Shown here one piece after another: positions 1-8,615 of a stretch of 64,000 bases of DNA. Each line of letters opens with the position of its first letter. The first letter of the stretch is position 1. Source of the DNA: a bacterium (GTDB lineage: Bacteria; UBP6; UBA1177). Location of the stretch: assembly GCA_017961325.1 (NCBI GenBank), contig JAGCXM010000014.1:1-64000 (forward strand), read 5' to 3'. The translations under genes were made by a program, and so were the position numbers. The notes under the pieces are model-generated. The model ran no database searches, was not told the DNA's origin, and saw only the letters and a list, made by a program, of their open reading frames with translations.

Positions 1-105
1 AATCCTTTTCTCATTTCTCAAAGGTCTTTTTAAAGACCCAATTATTCGCTGTGTGTCTCTTTTCTGCTGCTCAGTTTTCAATGACCTCTCAAAAAAGCGT
101 CGTGT

Positions 106-133
106 ATCTTAGCGATTCATTTCCAATTGTCAA
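106..133 (-). promoter_or_regulatory. Sigma-70-type promoter, leftward
   Basis: On the minus strand the -35 box is TTGACA (133-128) and the -10 box is TAAGAT (111-106), with 16 bases between. It would drive a gene whose start lies left of the window. No leftward reading frame starts inside the window after it. Confidence 0.5.
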
Positions 134-136
134 ATT

Positions 137-205
137 ATTTTTTTCACTTTTTTCGTTTTTTTTAACAACTACCAGATTTTATTGACAGATTTTTTTCACT
201 TTTTT
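137..205. repeat. 17-base direct repeat pair
   Basis: The sequence A-T7-CAC-T6 occurs at 137-153 and again at 189-205, a start-to-start distance of 52. The first copy lies directly upstream of the leftward -35 box, so it could be an UP-like A/T tract. It could equally be chance in T-rich DNA. Confidence 0.35.
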
Positions 206-368
206 TGAAACAGAAAACGTTTTTCTTCAATAGGACGCTATTCCGGCATCTCGAAACCCCCAACGGAGACACCTAAAGAGCGGTGATAAAAGAACGGAAT
301 CCCGAAACAACATAACCGGAATCCTAATGCATGATCAACTCAAAACGGAACGGCAGCACAACAAATCC

Positions 369-396
369 TTGATTTTTCGGCAATTATCCGTATAAA
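369..396 (+). promoter_or_regulatory. Promoter of the TPR gene
   Basis: -35 box TTGATT (369-374), a 16-base spacer and -10 box TATAAA (391-396). Transcription would begin near 403, just ahead of the AGGAGGT ribosome binding site at 414-420, leaving a leader of about 20 bases. Confidence 0.5.
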
Positions 397-424
397 AACG
401 GCGCGTTGTTTGCAGGAGGTTTTT

Positions 425-2863
425 ATGAGCAGAAAACTTGATACTTTGGAAGAACAGTACAATTCAAATCCCTCTTTGCCGAATCTCATCGAGCTTTTGG
501 AAGAGTGCAAAAGAGCTGCACAGTGGGAAAAAATAATTAAAGTTACTTCGATAAGAAGCGGTTCGGAAACGCCCGAAATCCACTTCTACCGCGGACTTGC
601 GCTTATAAACCTCGACAAAAAGAAAGAAGGCGTCAAGGAGCTTCGCGCCGTCATCGCTGCGAATCCGAATCACTTTGCGGCAAAAAAAGAACTTGAAAAG
701 TATGCCGAAGACGATGAAACCCGAACCTCCGACGAAAGCGCCAACAAAAAAGTGCGCGACATCGTCATCGTCAAGCCGACACTCGAAACCAACGAGCATT
801 ACAACAGGCTTAAACTTCGGAATTTTTTCATCGTCGTCGTTTTCATAACCGGAATCATAACAGCCCTATACTTTATCTTTAAGGAAAATCCGGCGAAACA
901 GTACGAAGAAATGCTCGAAAATCCGCTCGAAAGTTTCACTTCACTCTCTTTTCAGGATTATTCTGCGGCTGTACGCAACTTCAAGCTTGCAGACATCCGC
1001 GAAGGGATGGGTGACAACATCAAAAAAGCGATTTTATGGACCTACGCGCTCGGAATTCTCGATTTCCACATAACTACGGACTTTGAAGAGAGCGACGTTC
1101 CGCAGTTCAGGATCTATTCGACCCTCGTTTCGGACAAGGGAAAGGAACTCTCTCAGCTCGTCGATTCGATCGAAAACAGGACGAATCCCGTCGGTACGGA
1201 ATTTTTCCACAAGCTTGACCTTGAATACCCGGCAACAAAAAAGAAAATCGACTCTCTTGAATTCGACATTCCCAAAAAAGTGGAAAAAAAGAACCTCAGA
1301 ACAGCTTTCTACACCGCCCTCATGCTTTTCAGGCAGGACAAATTCCAGGCTGCGGAAGAACTCAACAGCAAAATCCTCGAAGTCTTTCCGCACTACGAAC
1401 TTTCACAGAAACTAAAGGTCATGATAAGTTCGAAAGCGGCTGTTATGGCTGAAAAAGAGTATGAAACGGGTTCCTTCGATATTGCGGTTCTTGACAACTG
1501 GAAAAATCTAAGCCCCGAAAGATACCTTTTCGGCGAAGCGAAAATCCTTCTGGGACAAGCGATGAAAAATGAAAAAACCGTAGTCGAAGGTTTCTATTCA
1601 GTTTGCCCCGGAAGAACATTCTGCCGTGATATTGCACGTGATTTTATTAAGAAAAACCCGAACGAAGCATACAGAATGGCCCTTTACATGAAGGAAAAGA
1701 AAGATACTGCGCGCGACGGAGAAGATATAAAATTAGTTCTCGAAGCAAGCCTCGCGAACAGCGATTACAGCAACTGCTATTTCGCATATCACGAGCTCCA
1801 GCAGTTCTTTCCGGAGAGCGTCGACAGCGGAATTTTTGCCGCAGGTGCACTCTGCAGCGAGAAAAACGGTTATTTTGAAGAGGCCGTAGCAGCTTACGAA
1901 GAGATCAACGAAAAGGACAAAAACGACAATATAACCGCAAAAATCCTCAGCATGAAGTACCGTCTTACGAACGAGGAGCTTTATCTCAACCAGCTCAAAG
2001 GGCTTGTCGGGAAAAATCCTGAAAATCTTGAGATGCTTTACGCGTTTTTCGACGTTCTCGCCCACAAGAACGACATTCCCGAAGTTATAAAACTGCTTGA
2101 AAGAATCTACGCTCTTGAAACTCCGGAAAACAAGATGAACGTGATAAACGAATTCCTCAAATTCGGTGCGGTCTATCAGGCTGTAAAAACTCTGGAGCAG
2201 CTCAACACGAAGGAATCCCGTGCAAAACTCAACGAAATCTATAACAGGTACATGCTTTTCGACAAGGCCGATTCCTATCTCGAACTCGGAAAGAACAACG
2301 ATCCGCTCTGGATCGCCCTGCGCGAACAGATAAAAATGAAGGAGGCGGGCGAACTCGAAATAGTGTCGAAAGAGACCGACAAAATCATGGGTACGCTGAA
2401 TCACTGCGAACCGGCACTGCTCTATCTCAAGGCCGAAATCTACAGAAGCCAGGGCGACAAACAGCGCACTTTCGCGACAATCGACGCTATGATAGAATGC
2501 AACAGATTCTACCTTCCGGCACTCGCGTTCGCTTCGGAAATCACCTACTATCAGGGCGATCTGACCAAGGCTAAAAACGGGCTCAGCTATATCCTTGAAA
2601 ACGAAAAATTCCTCTCCCCGGGAACGCTTATCATGCATAACTACCTGATTTTATTGAATGCTGAAATCATGGTCAACGAAGGGCAGGAAAACAAAATAGT
2701 TTCATATCTGAAGAAAAATTTAGACAAAAAGCAGCCCTTCGGACAGCGCGAAGTAGAAATCATCACCGACATAACGGAAAAACTCAAAGATTCCAAACAG
2801 CAGTCTTTAAGAAAATTCCTTTTGAAAAATTATAAATTTTCAGTTCCTTTCAACGAAAGGTGA
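425..2863 (+). CDS. Membrane-anchored TPR-like repeat protein
   Basis: An 812-residue protein of unknown exact role. I chose ATG 425 because AGGAGGT sits four bases upstream; an earlier in-frame TTG at 410 overlaps that site. Residues 1-95 are helical and TPR-like. One hydrophobic segment at about 133-153 follows basic residues (RLKLR), so the N-terminus is probably cytoplasmic and the rest periplasmic. The remaining 650 residues are strongly helical with degenerate TPR-like units. No catalytic motif is seen. Such proteins usually act as protein-protein scaffolds. leuS starts 12 bases downstream, so the two are probably co-transcribed. The repeat class is inferred from the pattern of helices and small/aromatic residues, not from a profile search. 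Confidence 0.7.
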   Translation: MSRKLDTLEEQYNSNPSLPNLIELLEECKRAAQWEKIIKVTSIRSGSETPEIHFYRGLALINLDKKKEGVKELRAVIAANPNHFAAKKELEKYAEDDETRTSDESANKKVRDIVIVKPTLETNEHYNRLKLRNFFIVVVFITGIITALYFIFKENPAKQYEEMLENPLESFTSLSFQDYSAAVRNFKLADIREGMGDNIKKAILWTYALGILDFHITTDFEESDVPQFRIYSTLVSDKGKELSQLVDSIENRTNPVGTEFFHKLDLEYPATKKKIDSLEFDIPKKVEKKNLRTAFYTALMLFRQDKFQAAEELNSKILEVFPHYELSQKLKVMISSKAAVMAEKEYETGSFDIAVLDNWKNLSPERYLFGEAKILLGQAMKNEKTVVEGFYSVCPGRTFCRDIARDFIKKNPNEAYRMALYMKEKKDTARDGEDIKLVLEASLANSDYSNCYFAYHELQQFFPESVDSGIFAAGALCSEKNGYFEEAVAAYEEINEKDKNDNITAKILSMKYRLTNEELYLNQLKGLVGKNPENLEMLYAFFDVLAHKNDIPEVIKLLERIYALETPENKMNVINEFLKFGAVYQAVKTLEQLNTKESRAKLNEIYNRYMLFDKADSYLELGKNNDPLWIALREQIKMKEAGELEIVSKETDKIMGTLNHCEPALLYLKAEIYRSQGDKQRTFATIDAMIECNRFYLPALAFASEITYYQGDLTKAKNGLSYILENEKFLSPGTLIMHNYLILLNAEIMVNEGQENKIVSYLKKNLDKKQPFGQREVEIITDITEKLKDSKQQSLRKFLLKNYKFSVPFNER

Positions 2864-2875
2864 TTTGGAGGTATC

Positions 2876-5422
2876 ATGCTTTACGAACACAAGAAAATAG
2901 AGCCGAAATGGCAGAAAAAGTGGAGAGAATCGGGCGTTTTCGAATACAAAGGCTCGAGCGATCCGCGTCCGAAATACTACATGCTCGAAATGTTCCCCTA
3001 CCCGTCGGGCAGACTTCACATGGGGCACGTCAGAAACTATTCGATAGGCGATGTAGTCGCGAGATATCACTTCCGCAAAGGGTTCAACGTCCTTCATCCC
3101 ATAGGCTGGGATTCGTTCGGACTTCCCGCTGAAAATGCAGCTATCGAAAACAAGATTCCGCCGGCAAAGTGGACTTACGCGAACATCGACAACATGCGCG
3201 AACGCTTTCACCAGCTCGGTTTCAGCTACGACTGGAGCCGCGAAGTCGCAACCTGCAAGGCTGACTACTACCGCTGGGAACAGAGGTTTTTCATCGAAAT
3301 GTTCAACCGCGGCTTAGTCTACAAAAAGAACAACGAGGTCAACTGGTGCCCTAAATGCAACACCGTCCTTGCAAACGAGCAGGTCGAAAACGGCGTCTGC
3401 TGGCGTCACGGCTGCCAGGTTGAAAAACGGAAAATAGAACAGTGGTACTTCAAAATCACCAACTATGCCCAGGAACTTCTCGACTGCCTTGACGAACTCA
3501 AAGGCTGGCCCGACAACGTAAAAGAGATGCAGCGCAACTGGATCGGCAGAAGCGTCGGAACCTACGTTGATTTCAAATTTGCCGACAGCGGCGAAACGGC
3601 AACTGTCTTTACGACCCGTCCCGACACGCTCATGGGTGTAACCTTCGTAAGCATGGCGGTCGAACACGAATTTACGGCGAAATTTCTGGAGAATGCTCCC
3701 AACCGCGCCGAGATGCAGGCATTTATCGACGAAGTCAAGCGTCTGCACCTTGAGACACGAGATGAAAATTACGAAAAGAAGGGATTCTTCACCGGAAAAT
3801 ATCTGATCCATCCGCTCACCGGCGAGAAAGTTCCGCTCTACTTCGCAAATTTCGTTCTTGCCGGCTACGGAACCGGAATCGTAATGGCGGTTCCGGCACA
3901 CGACCAGCGCGATTTTGACTTCGCCCAAAAGTACGGTCTTCCCGTCAAAGTCGTCATCAAACCGAAGGACAGAGACCTTGAACTGCCGCTTACCGAGGCC
4001 TACACCGAACCCGGCGTCCTCATCAACAGCGGTATGTTCGACGGAATCGATTCGATAGAAGCGAAAAAAGTCATCAGCGATCACGTCATCAAGGCGGGAT
4101 GCGGCAGGATCGGCATCAACTACCGTCTCCGTGACTGGGGCATCAGCCGCCAGAGATACTGGGGAACGCCGATCCCGATGATAAACTGCCCGAAATGCGG
4201 TACGGTTCCCGAAAAACTCGAAAATCTTCCGGTAAAACTCCCGGAAAACGTCGAATTTACAGGCGTTACGAGTCCGCTCAAGGATATGCCGGAATTTTAC
4301 GAGACGACCTGTCCCTGCTGCGGCGGCAAGGCGACACGCGAGACAGACACGATGGACACTTTCGTCGAAAGTTCGTGGTATCACATGAGATACTGTGATC
4401 CTAAGAGCTCTGACGTCCCCTTCTCTCGCAAGGAAGTCGACCACGCGATGCCGGTCGACCAGTATATCGGCGGAGTAGAACACGCCGTAATGCACCTGCT
4501 TTACACCAGATTTTTCACCAAAATCCTGGCAGATTTAGGTTATGTCGGATTCCGCGAACCCGTCAAAAACCTTCTTACTCAGGGAATGGTCTGCATGGAG
4601 TCTTATTCCAATGATTCCGGCTACTTATATCCTGATGAAGTTTACAAGAAAGACGGAAAATATTACACCATTTCCGATGATTCTCCCGTCAATGTCGGCA
4701 GAGTCGAAAAGATGAGCAAATCGAAGAAAAACGTCGTCGATCCGCTCGTTCTCATCGACAAATACGGTGCCGACACGGCAAGACTTTTCGTCCTCTTCGC
4801 GGCTCCGCCCGAGAAAGACCTCGAATGGTCGGAAGAAGGCGTCGAAGGCTGCAGCAGATTCCTCACCAGGATCTGGAACATAGTCACCGCAAACGAAGAG
4901 ATCATCAGGAACTTCAAAGATCCCGAAAACGTTGAGGGTGCCGGCAGGGAACTCTGGTCGAAGACCCACGAGACGATCAAAAAAGTCGGAGACGAGATCG
5001 AAAGATTCCACTTCAACACCGCTATCAGCGCGATCATGGAGCTCGTCAACGCGGCATACAAACTTAAACCTGAAACCGACATCGAAAAAGCGGTCCTCGC
5101 ACAGGCACTCCGCTCGATAATCCTCCTTCTCAACCCGTTCGCGCCGCACATCACCGAAGAACTCGCCGAGATCTGCGGAATGAAAGCGGTCACCGAAACC
5201 CCGTTCCCGACAGTCGATGAAAACGCTCTCGTCAAAGACGAAATCCTCGTTGTCGTTCAGGTAAACGGCAAACTCCGCGACAAAATGAACTTCCCCGCAA
5301 ACGTCACCGCAGCTGAAGTCGAAGCGGCAGTCAGAGCGAAAGACTACTCCAAGTTCCTCAAATCGGGCGAGATCAAAAAAGTGGTCTACATCCCGGGAAA
5401 ACTCGTCAACGTGGTCGGCTAG
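2876..5422 (+). CDS. leuS: Leucyl-tRNA synthetase
   Basis: Class I aminoacyl-tRNA synthetase that charges tRNA-Leu in the cytoplasm. The 848-residue length is normal for bacterial LeuRS. The ATP-binding signature appears as HMGH at residues 48-51 and the second signature as KMSKS near residue 611. Between them lies the CP1 editing domain, and several CxxC pairs (CPKC, CPCC) suggest zinc ribbons. The start at 2876 is set by GGAGGT just upstream. The stop TAG lies in a CTAG palindrome (5419-5422) that also supplies the stop of the opposing aminotransferase gene, so the two genes converge with no spacer. Confidence 0.98.
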   Translation: MLYEHKKIEPKWQKKWRESGVFEYKGSSDPRPKYYMLEMFPYPSGRLHMGHVRNYSIGDVVARYHFRKGFNVLHPIGWDSFGLPAENAAIENKIPPAKWTYANIDNMRERFHQLGFSYDWSREVATCKADYYRWEQRFFIEMFNRGLVYKKNNEVNWCPKCNTVLANEQVENGVCWRHGCQVEKRKIEQWYFKITNYAQELLDCLDELKGWPDNVKEMQRNWIGRSVGTYVDFKFADSGETATVFTTRPDTLMGVTFVSMAVEHEFTAKFLENAPNRAEMQAFIDEVKRLHLETRDENYEKKGFFTGKYLIHPLTGEKVPLYFANFVLAGYGTGIVMAVPAHDQRDFDFAQKYGLPVKVVIKPKDRDLELPLTEAYTEPGVLINSGMFDGIDSIEAKKVISDHVIKAGCGRIGINYRLRDWGISRQRYWGTPIPMINCPKCGTVPEKLENLPVKLPENVEFTGVTSPLKDMPEFYETTCPCCGGKATRETDTMDTFVESSWYHMRYCDPKSSDVPFSRKEVDHAMPVDQYIGGVEHAVMHLLYTRFFTKILADLGYVGFREPVKNLLTQGMVCMESYSNDSGYLYPDEVYKKDGKYYTISDDSPVNVGRVEKMSKSKKNVVDPLVLIDKYGADTARLFVLFAAPPEKDLEWSEEGVEGCSRFLTRIWNIVTANEEIIRNFKDPENVEGAGRELWSKTHETIKKVGDEIERFHFNTAISAIMELVNAAYKLKPETDIEKAVLAQALRSIILLLNPFAPHITEELAEICGMKAVTETPFPTVDENALVKDEILVVVQVNGKLRDKMNFPANVTAAEVEAAVRAKDYSKFLKSGEIKKVVYIPGKLVNVVG

Positions 5423-6573
5423 ACTGTCAAAAACACCTTCAACCGCTGCAAGCCGTCTTCGAGAGTTGTTTTCGGGCAGGCGATATTCATTCTTAGAAAA
5501 TATTTTCCTGCTTCTCCGTAAACGCTTCCGGCGGTAAGAAACAGCCCTGTTTTTTCTCTCATTTTCGCCGCGAATTCTGTGCTTTCGAGCCCTGTTTTTG
5601 AGATGTCAAGCCACAAAAGATAGGTCGCTTCACTCTTAACGACCGAAATTCCGGGGATCTCGCTTTTCACGAACTCATAAACCCGTTTTCTGTTTTCGGA
5701 GATGTATTTCCGCATCGCATCGAGCCACGCTGCACCTTCATTGAAAGCGGACACAGCGGCAATGCATGCAAAAGAATTGGGTTCCGCGATCTCGTCCGTG
5801 TTGAGGGCGCGCCATACCTTGTGACGGAGAAAAGAATTTTCGGCATAAACCGCCGCACTCTTCATTCCTGCCATGTTGAAAGCCTTTGTCGGAGCTATGC
5901 AGGTCACCGAAATTTCACGGCAAGCCTCTGAGACCGATGCGAAAGGAACATACTCTCTGCCGGGCTCAGTGATATCGCAGTGGATCTCGTCCGAGATCAC
6001 CGTGACGCAGTATTTTTTCGCAAGCCCGCCGACTTTTCCGAGGTCTTCATTCCCCCAGATCTTTCCTGCAGGATTCTGCGGATTGCAGAGGATCATCAAC
6101 GATGTCTGAGGGTCTGAAAGTTTCGCCTCAAGATCTTCGAAATCCATGCGGTATGCACCGTTTTCATAGATCAGAGGGCTTTCCAGGACGCGGCAGCCGT
6201 TGTTTATGATACTGTTGAAGAACACATTGTAGACCGGAGTCTGGATCACGACATTTTCATTCGGAGTCGTAAGTTTTCTCACAATCGATGAAATCGCGGG
6301 AACTACTCCTGTGCAGAAGACAAGCCCTTCTTTTTTCATCTTGAAATTATGGCGCGTCTTCCACCAGCCGATGTAGGCGTCATACCATTCGTCCGGTATC
6401 ACTGAGTATCCGAAAACACCGTGTTCCATCCTTTGTTTTATTGCTCTTTCGATCTCCGGAGCGAGCCTGAAATCCATGTCGGCGACCCACATCGGAAGTT
6501 CGTTTTCCTTCACGTCCCATTTGACGGAATCTGTCCCGCGCCTGTTTATGACGGTATCGAAATCGTACTTCAT
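5419..6573 (-). CDS. patB: PLP-dependent C-S lyase / aminotransferase, MalY-PatB type
   Basis: A fold-type I PLP enzyme of 384 residues. The MalY/PatB family cleaves cystathionine or cysteine conjugates (beta-lyase), giving a thiol, pyruvate and ammonia. Visible motifs are an N-terminal MWVADMDF, CNPQNPAG at 163-170, SDEIH with Asp195, and the PLP lysine in APTKAFNMAG, predicted Lys230. I chose ATG 6573 because GAGGTAG precedes it; the longer frame to 6588 overlaps the upstream gene. It lies two bases after the DUF3737 gene and forms an operon with it. Its exact substrate cannot be told from sequence. Confidence 0.9.
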   Translation of the reverse strand: MKYDFDTVINRRGTDSVKWDVKENELPMWVADMDFRLAPEIERAIKQRMEHGVFGYSVIPDEWYDAYIGWWKTRHNFKMKKEGLVFCTGVVPAISSIVRKLTTPNENVVIQTPVYNVFFNSIINNGCRVLESPLIYENGAYRMDFEDLEAKLSDPQTSLMILCNPQNPAGKIWGNEDLGKVGGLAKKYCVTVISDEIHCDITEPGREYVPFASVSEACREISVTCIAPTKAFNMAGMKSAAVYAENSFLRHKVWRALNTDEIAEPNSFACIAAVSAFNEGAAWLDAMRKYISENRKRVYEFVKSEIPGISVVKSEATYLLWLDISKTGLESTEFAAKMREKTGLFLTAGSVYGEAGKYFLRMNIACPKTTLEDGLQRLKVFLTV

Positions 6574-6575
6574 AG

Positions 6576-7451
6576 CTACCTCATCCACTCAGGTTTATCA
6601 GAATTCCTGCCAATATTTTTGCAGATAATTTTTGTCTTTGAGGGATCGGTTTTATCCGGTTCGATTATAAGTTCTCCGATTTCTTCCGCCTTTATCATCC
6701 CGCTTGACGGATTGAGAATGCTTTTTACTTTCGAAGCGATTTCGGCTTCCACCGAGGAATATTCGAAAGCAAGCGTCGTATTCAGAAGTCCGCAGTTTCT
6801 CATAACGAGGTTTTCGATATAGCACATCCCCTGGAGACTTTCAATCGTACAGTTCTCAAAAACGAGATTTCTGGAATTCCAGCCCAGATATTCTCCTGCG
6901 ATGAAGGAATCGCGGACCGTGACATTCTCGCTGTTCCAGAAGGCGTCCTTAGAAAGCAGCCTGGAATCACTGACAGTCAAGTTTTTCGCGCCGTCAAAAG
7001 AGTAGTTGCCGTCGAGGACGAGGCGGCTCACTTCGGTGTTTTCGCAGTTCATCGCGAAGTAGTCGCCTTTCGCCGAAACATTTTTCATCTTCACGCCGCG
7101 GCAGTTCCAGAGAGTCTCCGCCGCATTGGTGAAAACGACATTTTCAAGCGTCAGTCTTTCGCATCTCCTGAAATTTTTCGGAGCCTGGATCACAGCGTCA
7201 GCAACCGAAACATTTTTCGAATACCACACACCTGCACGAGCCGTATCTAACCATTTGCAGTCATTCGCCTTGATGTTCTCGCAGTACCATAGCGGATATT
7301 TCCAGCGGAACATAGAGCCTGAGAGTTCGATACAGCAGCTCTCTTTGAGCGGAGACTCTCCCTCTTCAAAGATCGAATCTACTATCCTGAGATCCGTACT
7401 TCCGAAAAGGCTTCTTTCGCCTTTGAAGATTTTTTCTTTCAATTCTCTCAT
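6576..7451 (-). CDS. DUF3737 right-handed beta-helix protein
   Basis: 291 residues made of short repeating units of the form 'N-x-x-hydrophobic-x-x-S/N-x-hydrophobic', with phrases such as WNSENVTV, WNSRNLVF and YIENLVMRNC. This is typical of the parallel beta-helix family DUF3737. No pectate lyase or hydrolase catalytic residues stand out, and the function is unknown. I start it at ATG 7451, preceded by GGTGAA; the longer frame to 7469 has no better site. It is the first gene of a two-gene operon with the PatB-like lyase and has its own promoter candidate at 7483-7510. Confidence 0.8.
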   Translation of the reverse strand: MRELKEKIFKGERSLFGSTDLRIVDSIFEEGESPLKESCCIELSGSMFRWKYPLWYCENIKANDCKWLDTARAGVWYSKNVSVADAVIQAPKNFRRCERLTLENVVFTNAAETLWNCRGVKMKNVSAKGDYFAMNCENTEVSRLVLDGNYSFDGAKNLTVSDSRLLSKDAFWNSENVTVRDSFIAGEYLGWNSRNLVFENCTIESLQGMCYIENLVMRNCGLLNTTLAFEYSSVEAEIASKVKSILNPSSGMIKAEEIGELIIEPDKTDPSKTKIICKNIGRNSDKPEWMR

Positions 7452-7482
7452 AAATTCACCTATAATCAACAGTTTGCGGCAA

Positions 7483-7510
7483 ATATTACATTTTTGGCAG
7501 CTTTTTTCAA
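7483..7510 (-). promoter_or_regulatory. Promoter of the DUF3737-patB operon
   Basis: On the minus strand: -35 TTGAAA (7510-7505), a 16-base spacer, -10 TAATAT (7488-7483). The start codon at 7451 lies about 25 bases beyond the expected transcription start. Confidence 0.5.
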
Positions 7511-7551
7511 GAGTTCGCAGCGGAAAGAAGAAACGGACATGACCTGAAAAT

Positions 7552-7579
7552 TTGCCTTTTCTGCGGGGTTTCCTAAAAT
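7552..7579 (+). promoter_or_regulatory. Promoter of the exported barrel gene
   Basis: -35 TTGCCT (7552-7557), a 16-base spacer and -10 TAAAAT (7574-7579), 41 bases before the start codon at 7621. Confidence 0.5.
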
Positions 7580-7620
7580 CTGATCGTTTTTTGATAATTC
7601 ACTGATTCTGGAGGAGACAT

Positions 7621-8514
7621 ATGAGAAAACTTACGATGTTTTTTGCAATCTTGGCATTTTTCGGCATTTTAGCGGCACAGGAAGCGCAAAACGAGCCCGC
7701 TGCTGCTCAGGAAACAAAAGAAAGTACGGAAACGGTGAAATCGGAAGAACCCGAGTCTGCTGAAAACCAGGCTCCGGCGGCACAAAATGAATCACCGACA
7801 GCCGGGACAGCCGCTGAAACGGCTCAGGAAGCTCCGGTACAGGAAGAAAATGCAGTTGAAACCGAACCGGTGAAGGAGGAAGAAAAGGAGTCTTCCGGAC
7901 AATCTGTTGCGGCCCAGCCGGCAGCGGCCAGCCAGGAACCTGTTCCGGCAGAAACAAAGGACCAGACTGAGGAACCTGCAAAAAAGCCCGAAGAAACTGT
8001 AAAACAGGAAAGTGAGCCTGTTAAAGAAGAACAACCTTCAAAAGTTTTCTATCAGCTCTCGGCAGGTATAGGCCTGGGCGCTTCGCTATTCAGCATGAGA
8101 CTCAACAACGACATCGATTTTCTGCTGAAACACACGAAAAACGGCACAAATTTTTACATGGGTTTGGAAATCGATTTCAGATACAGTCCGTATATTGGTG
8201 AAAATTCAATTTATGAAATTCCGATTCAGGCGAACATTATGTTCGATTTTCCGCTGAATCACCGCAATCTCAGCCGAATAGCTCTCTGGTTTTCAGCCGG
8301 AGTCGACATGGCTTTCGGTTATCCGTCCTATTATTATGATTATGACGATGACGTTGATGAAAAAGACTGCGGCACAATATTCAAAGCTATGGCTGCCTGG
8401 GGTTTCGGAGTAAACATGCTCTTTAAAAACGACGTAACCCTGAAACTCGGCTTCGACAGCTTTTACGGCAAATATCCCGACATAATCTGTGCGGTAGGCT
8501 ACCGTTTCTACTAA
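7621..8514 (+). CDS. Exported outer-membrane beta-barrel with Glu/Ala/Pro-rich linker
   Basis: 297 residues. A signal peptide (about residues 1-20, ending in LAAQ) is followed by a low-complexity Glu/Ala/Pro/Gln segment to about residue 140. The C-terminal 155 residues have alternating polar and hydrophobic strands and end in GYRFY, the aromatic C-terminus expected of an outer-membrane barrel. Function is unknown. The acidic linker probably lies in the periplasm. The start is fixed by GGAGGA ten bases upstream. It appears to be a single-gene unit. Confidence 0.7.
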   Translation: MRKLTMFFAILAFFGILAAQEAQNEPAAAQETKESTETVKSEEPESAENQAPAAQNESPTAGTAAETAQEAPVQEENAVETEPVKEEEKESSGQSVAAQPAAASQEPVPAETKDQTEEPAKKPEETVKQESEPVKEEQPSKVFYQLSAGIGLGASLFSMRLNNDIDFLLKHTKNGTNFYMGLEIDFRYSPYIGENSIYEIPIQANIMFDFPLNHRNLSRIALWFSAGVDMAFGYPSYYYDYDDDVDEKDCGTIFKAMAAWGFGVNMLFKNDVTLKLGFDSFYGKYPDIICAVGYRFY

Positions 8515-8545
8515 GACGATATCGCTGCCGTAAAATTCTTATTCC

Positions 8546-8573
8546 TTGACATTTAAAAGCTAAGAACTATCTT
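8546..8573 (+). promoter_or_regulatory. Promoter of the FAD/iron-sulfur oxidoreductase operon
   Basis: -35 TTGACA (8546-8551), a 16-base spacer and -10 TATCTT (8568-8573), about 40 bases before the start codon at 8616. Confidence 0.55.
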
Positions 8574-8615
8574 CCCGCATTGATTTTGTTTCTTTAATTA
8601 TTGAATGGTGAGATC

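Larger units (their letters stand above)
1..368. other. Non-coding AT-rich left edge
   Basis: No convincing reading frame is seen here. The stretch is T-rich. It holds a small inverted repeat (23-38, arms GGTCTTT and AAAGACC), a leftward promoter candidate (106-133) and a 17-base direct repeat (137-153 and 189-205). It looks like the upstream region shared by a leftward gene outside the window and the rightward TPR gene. Confidence 0.6.

Noticed and set aside
23-38. Hairpin GGTCTTT/AAAGACC as terminator
   Set aside because: Two-base loop, weak stem and no T-run follows.
182-210. TTGACA at 182 as a promoter for the TPR gene
   Set aside because: No TA-type -10 box lies 15-19 bases downstream; the pair at 369-396 fits better.
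1733-2638. 301-codon minus-strand frame inside the TPR gene
   Set aside because: Phe/Val-rich antisense product with no start signal; the plus-strand protein explains the region.
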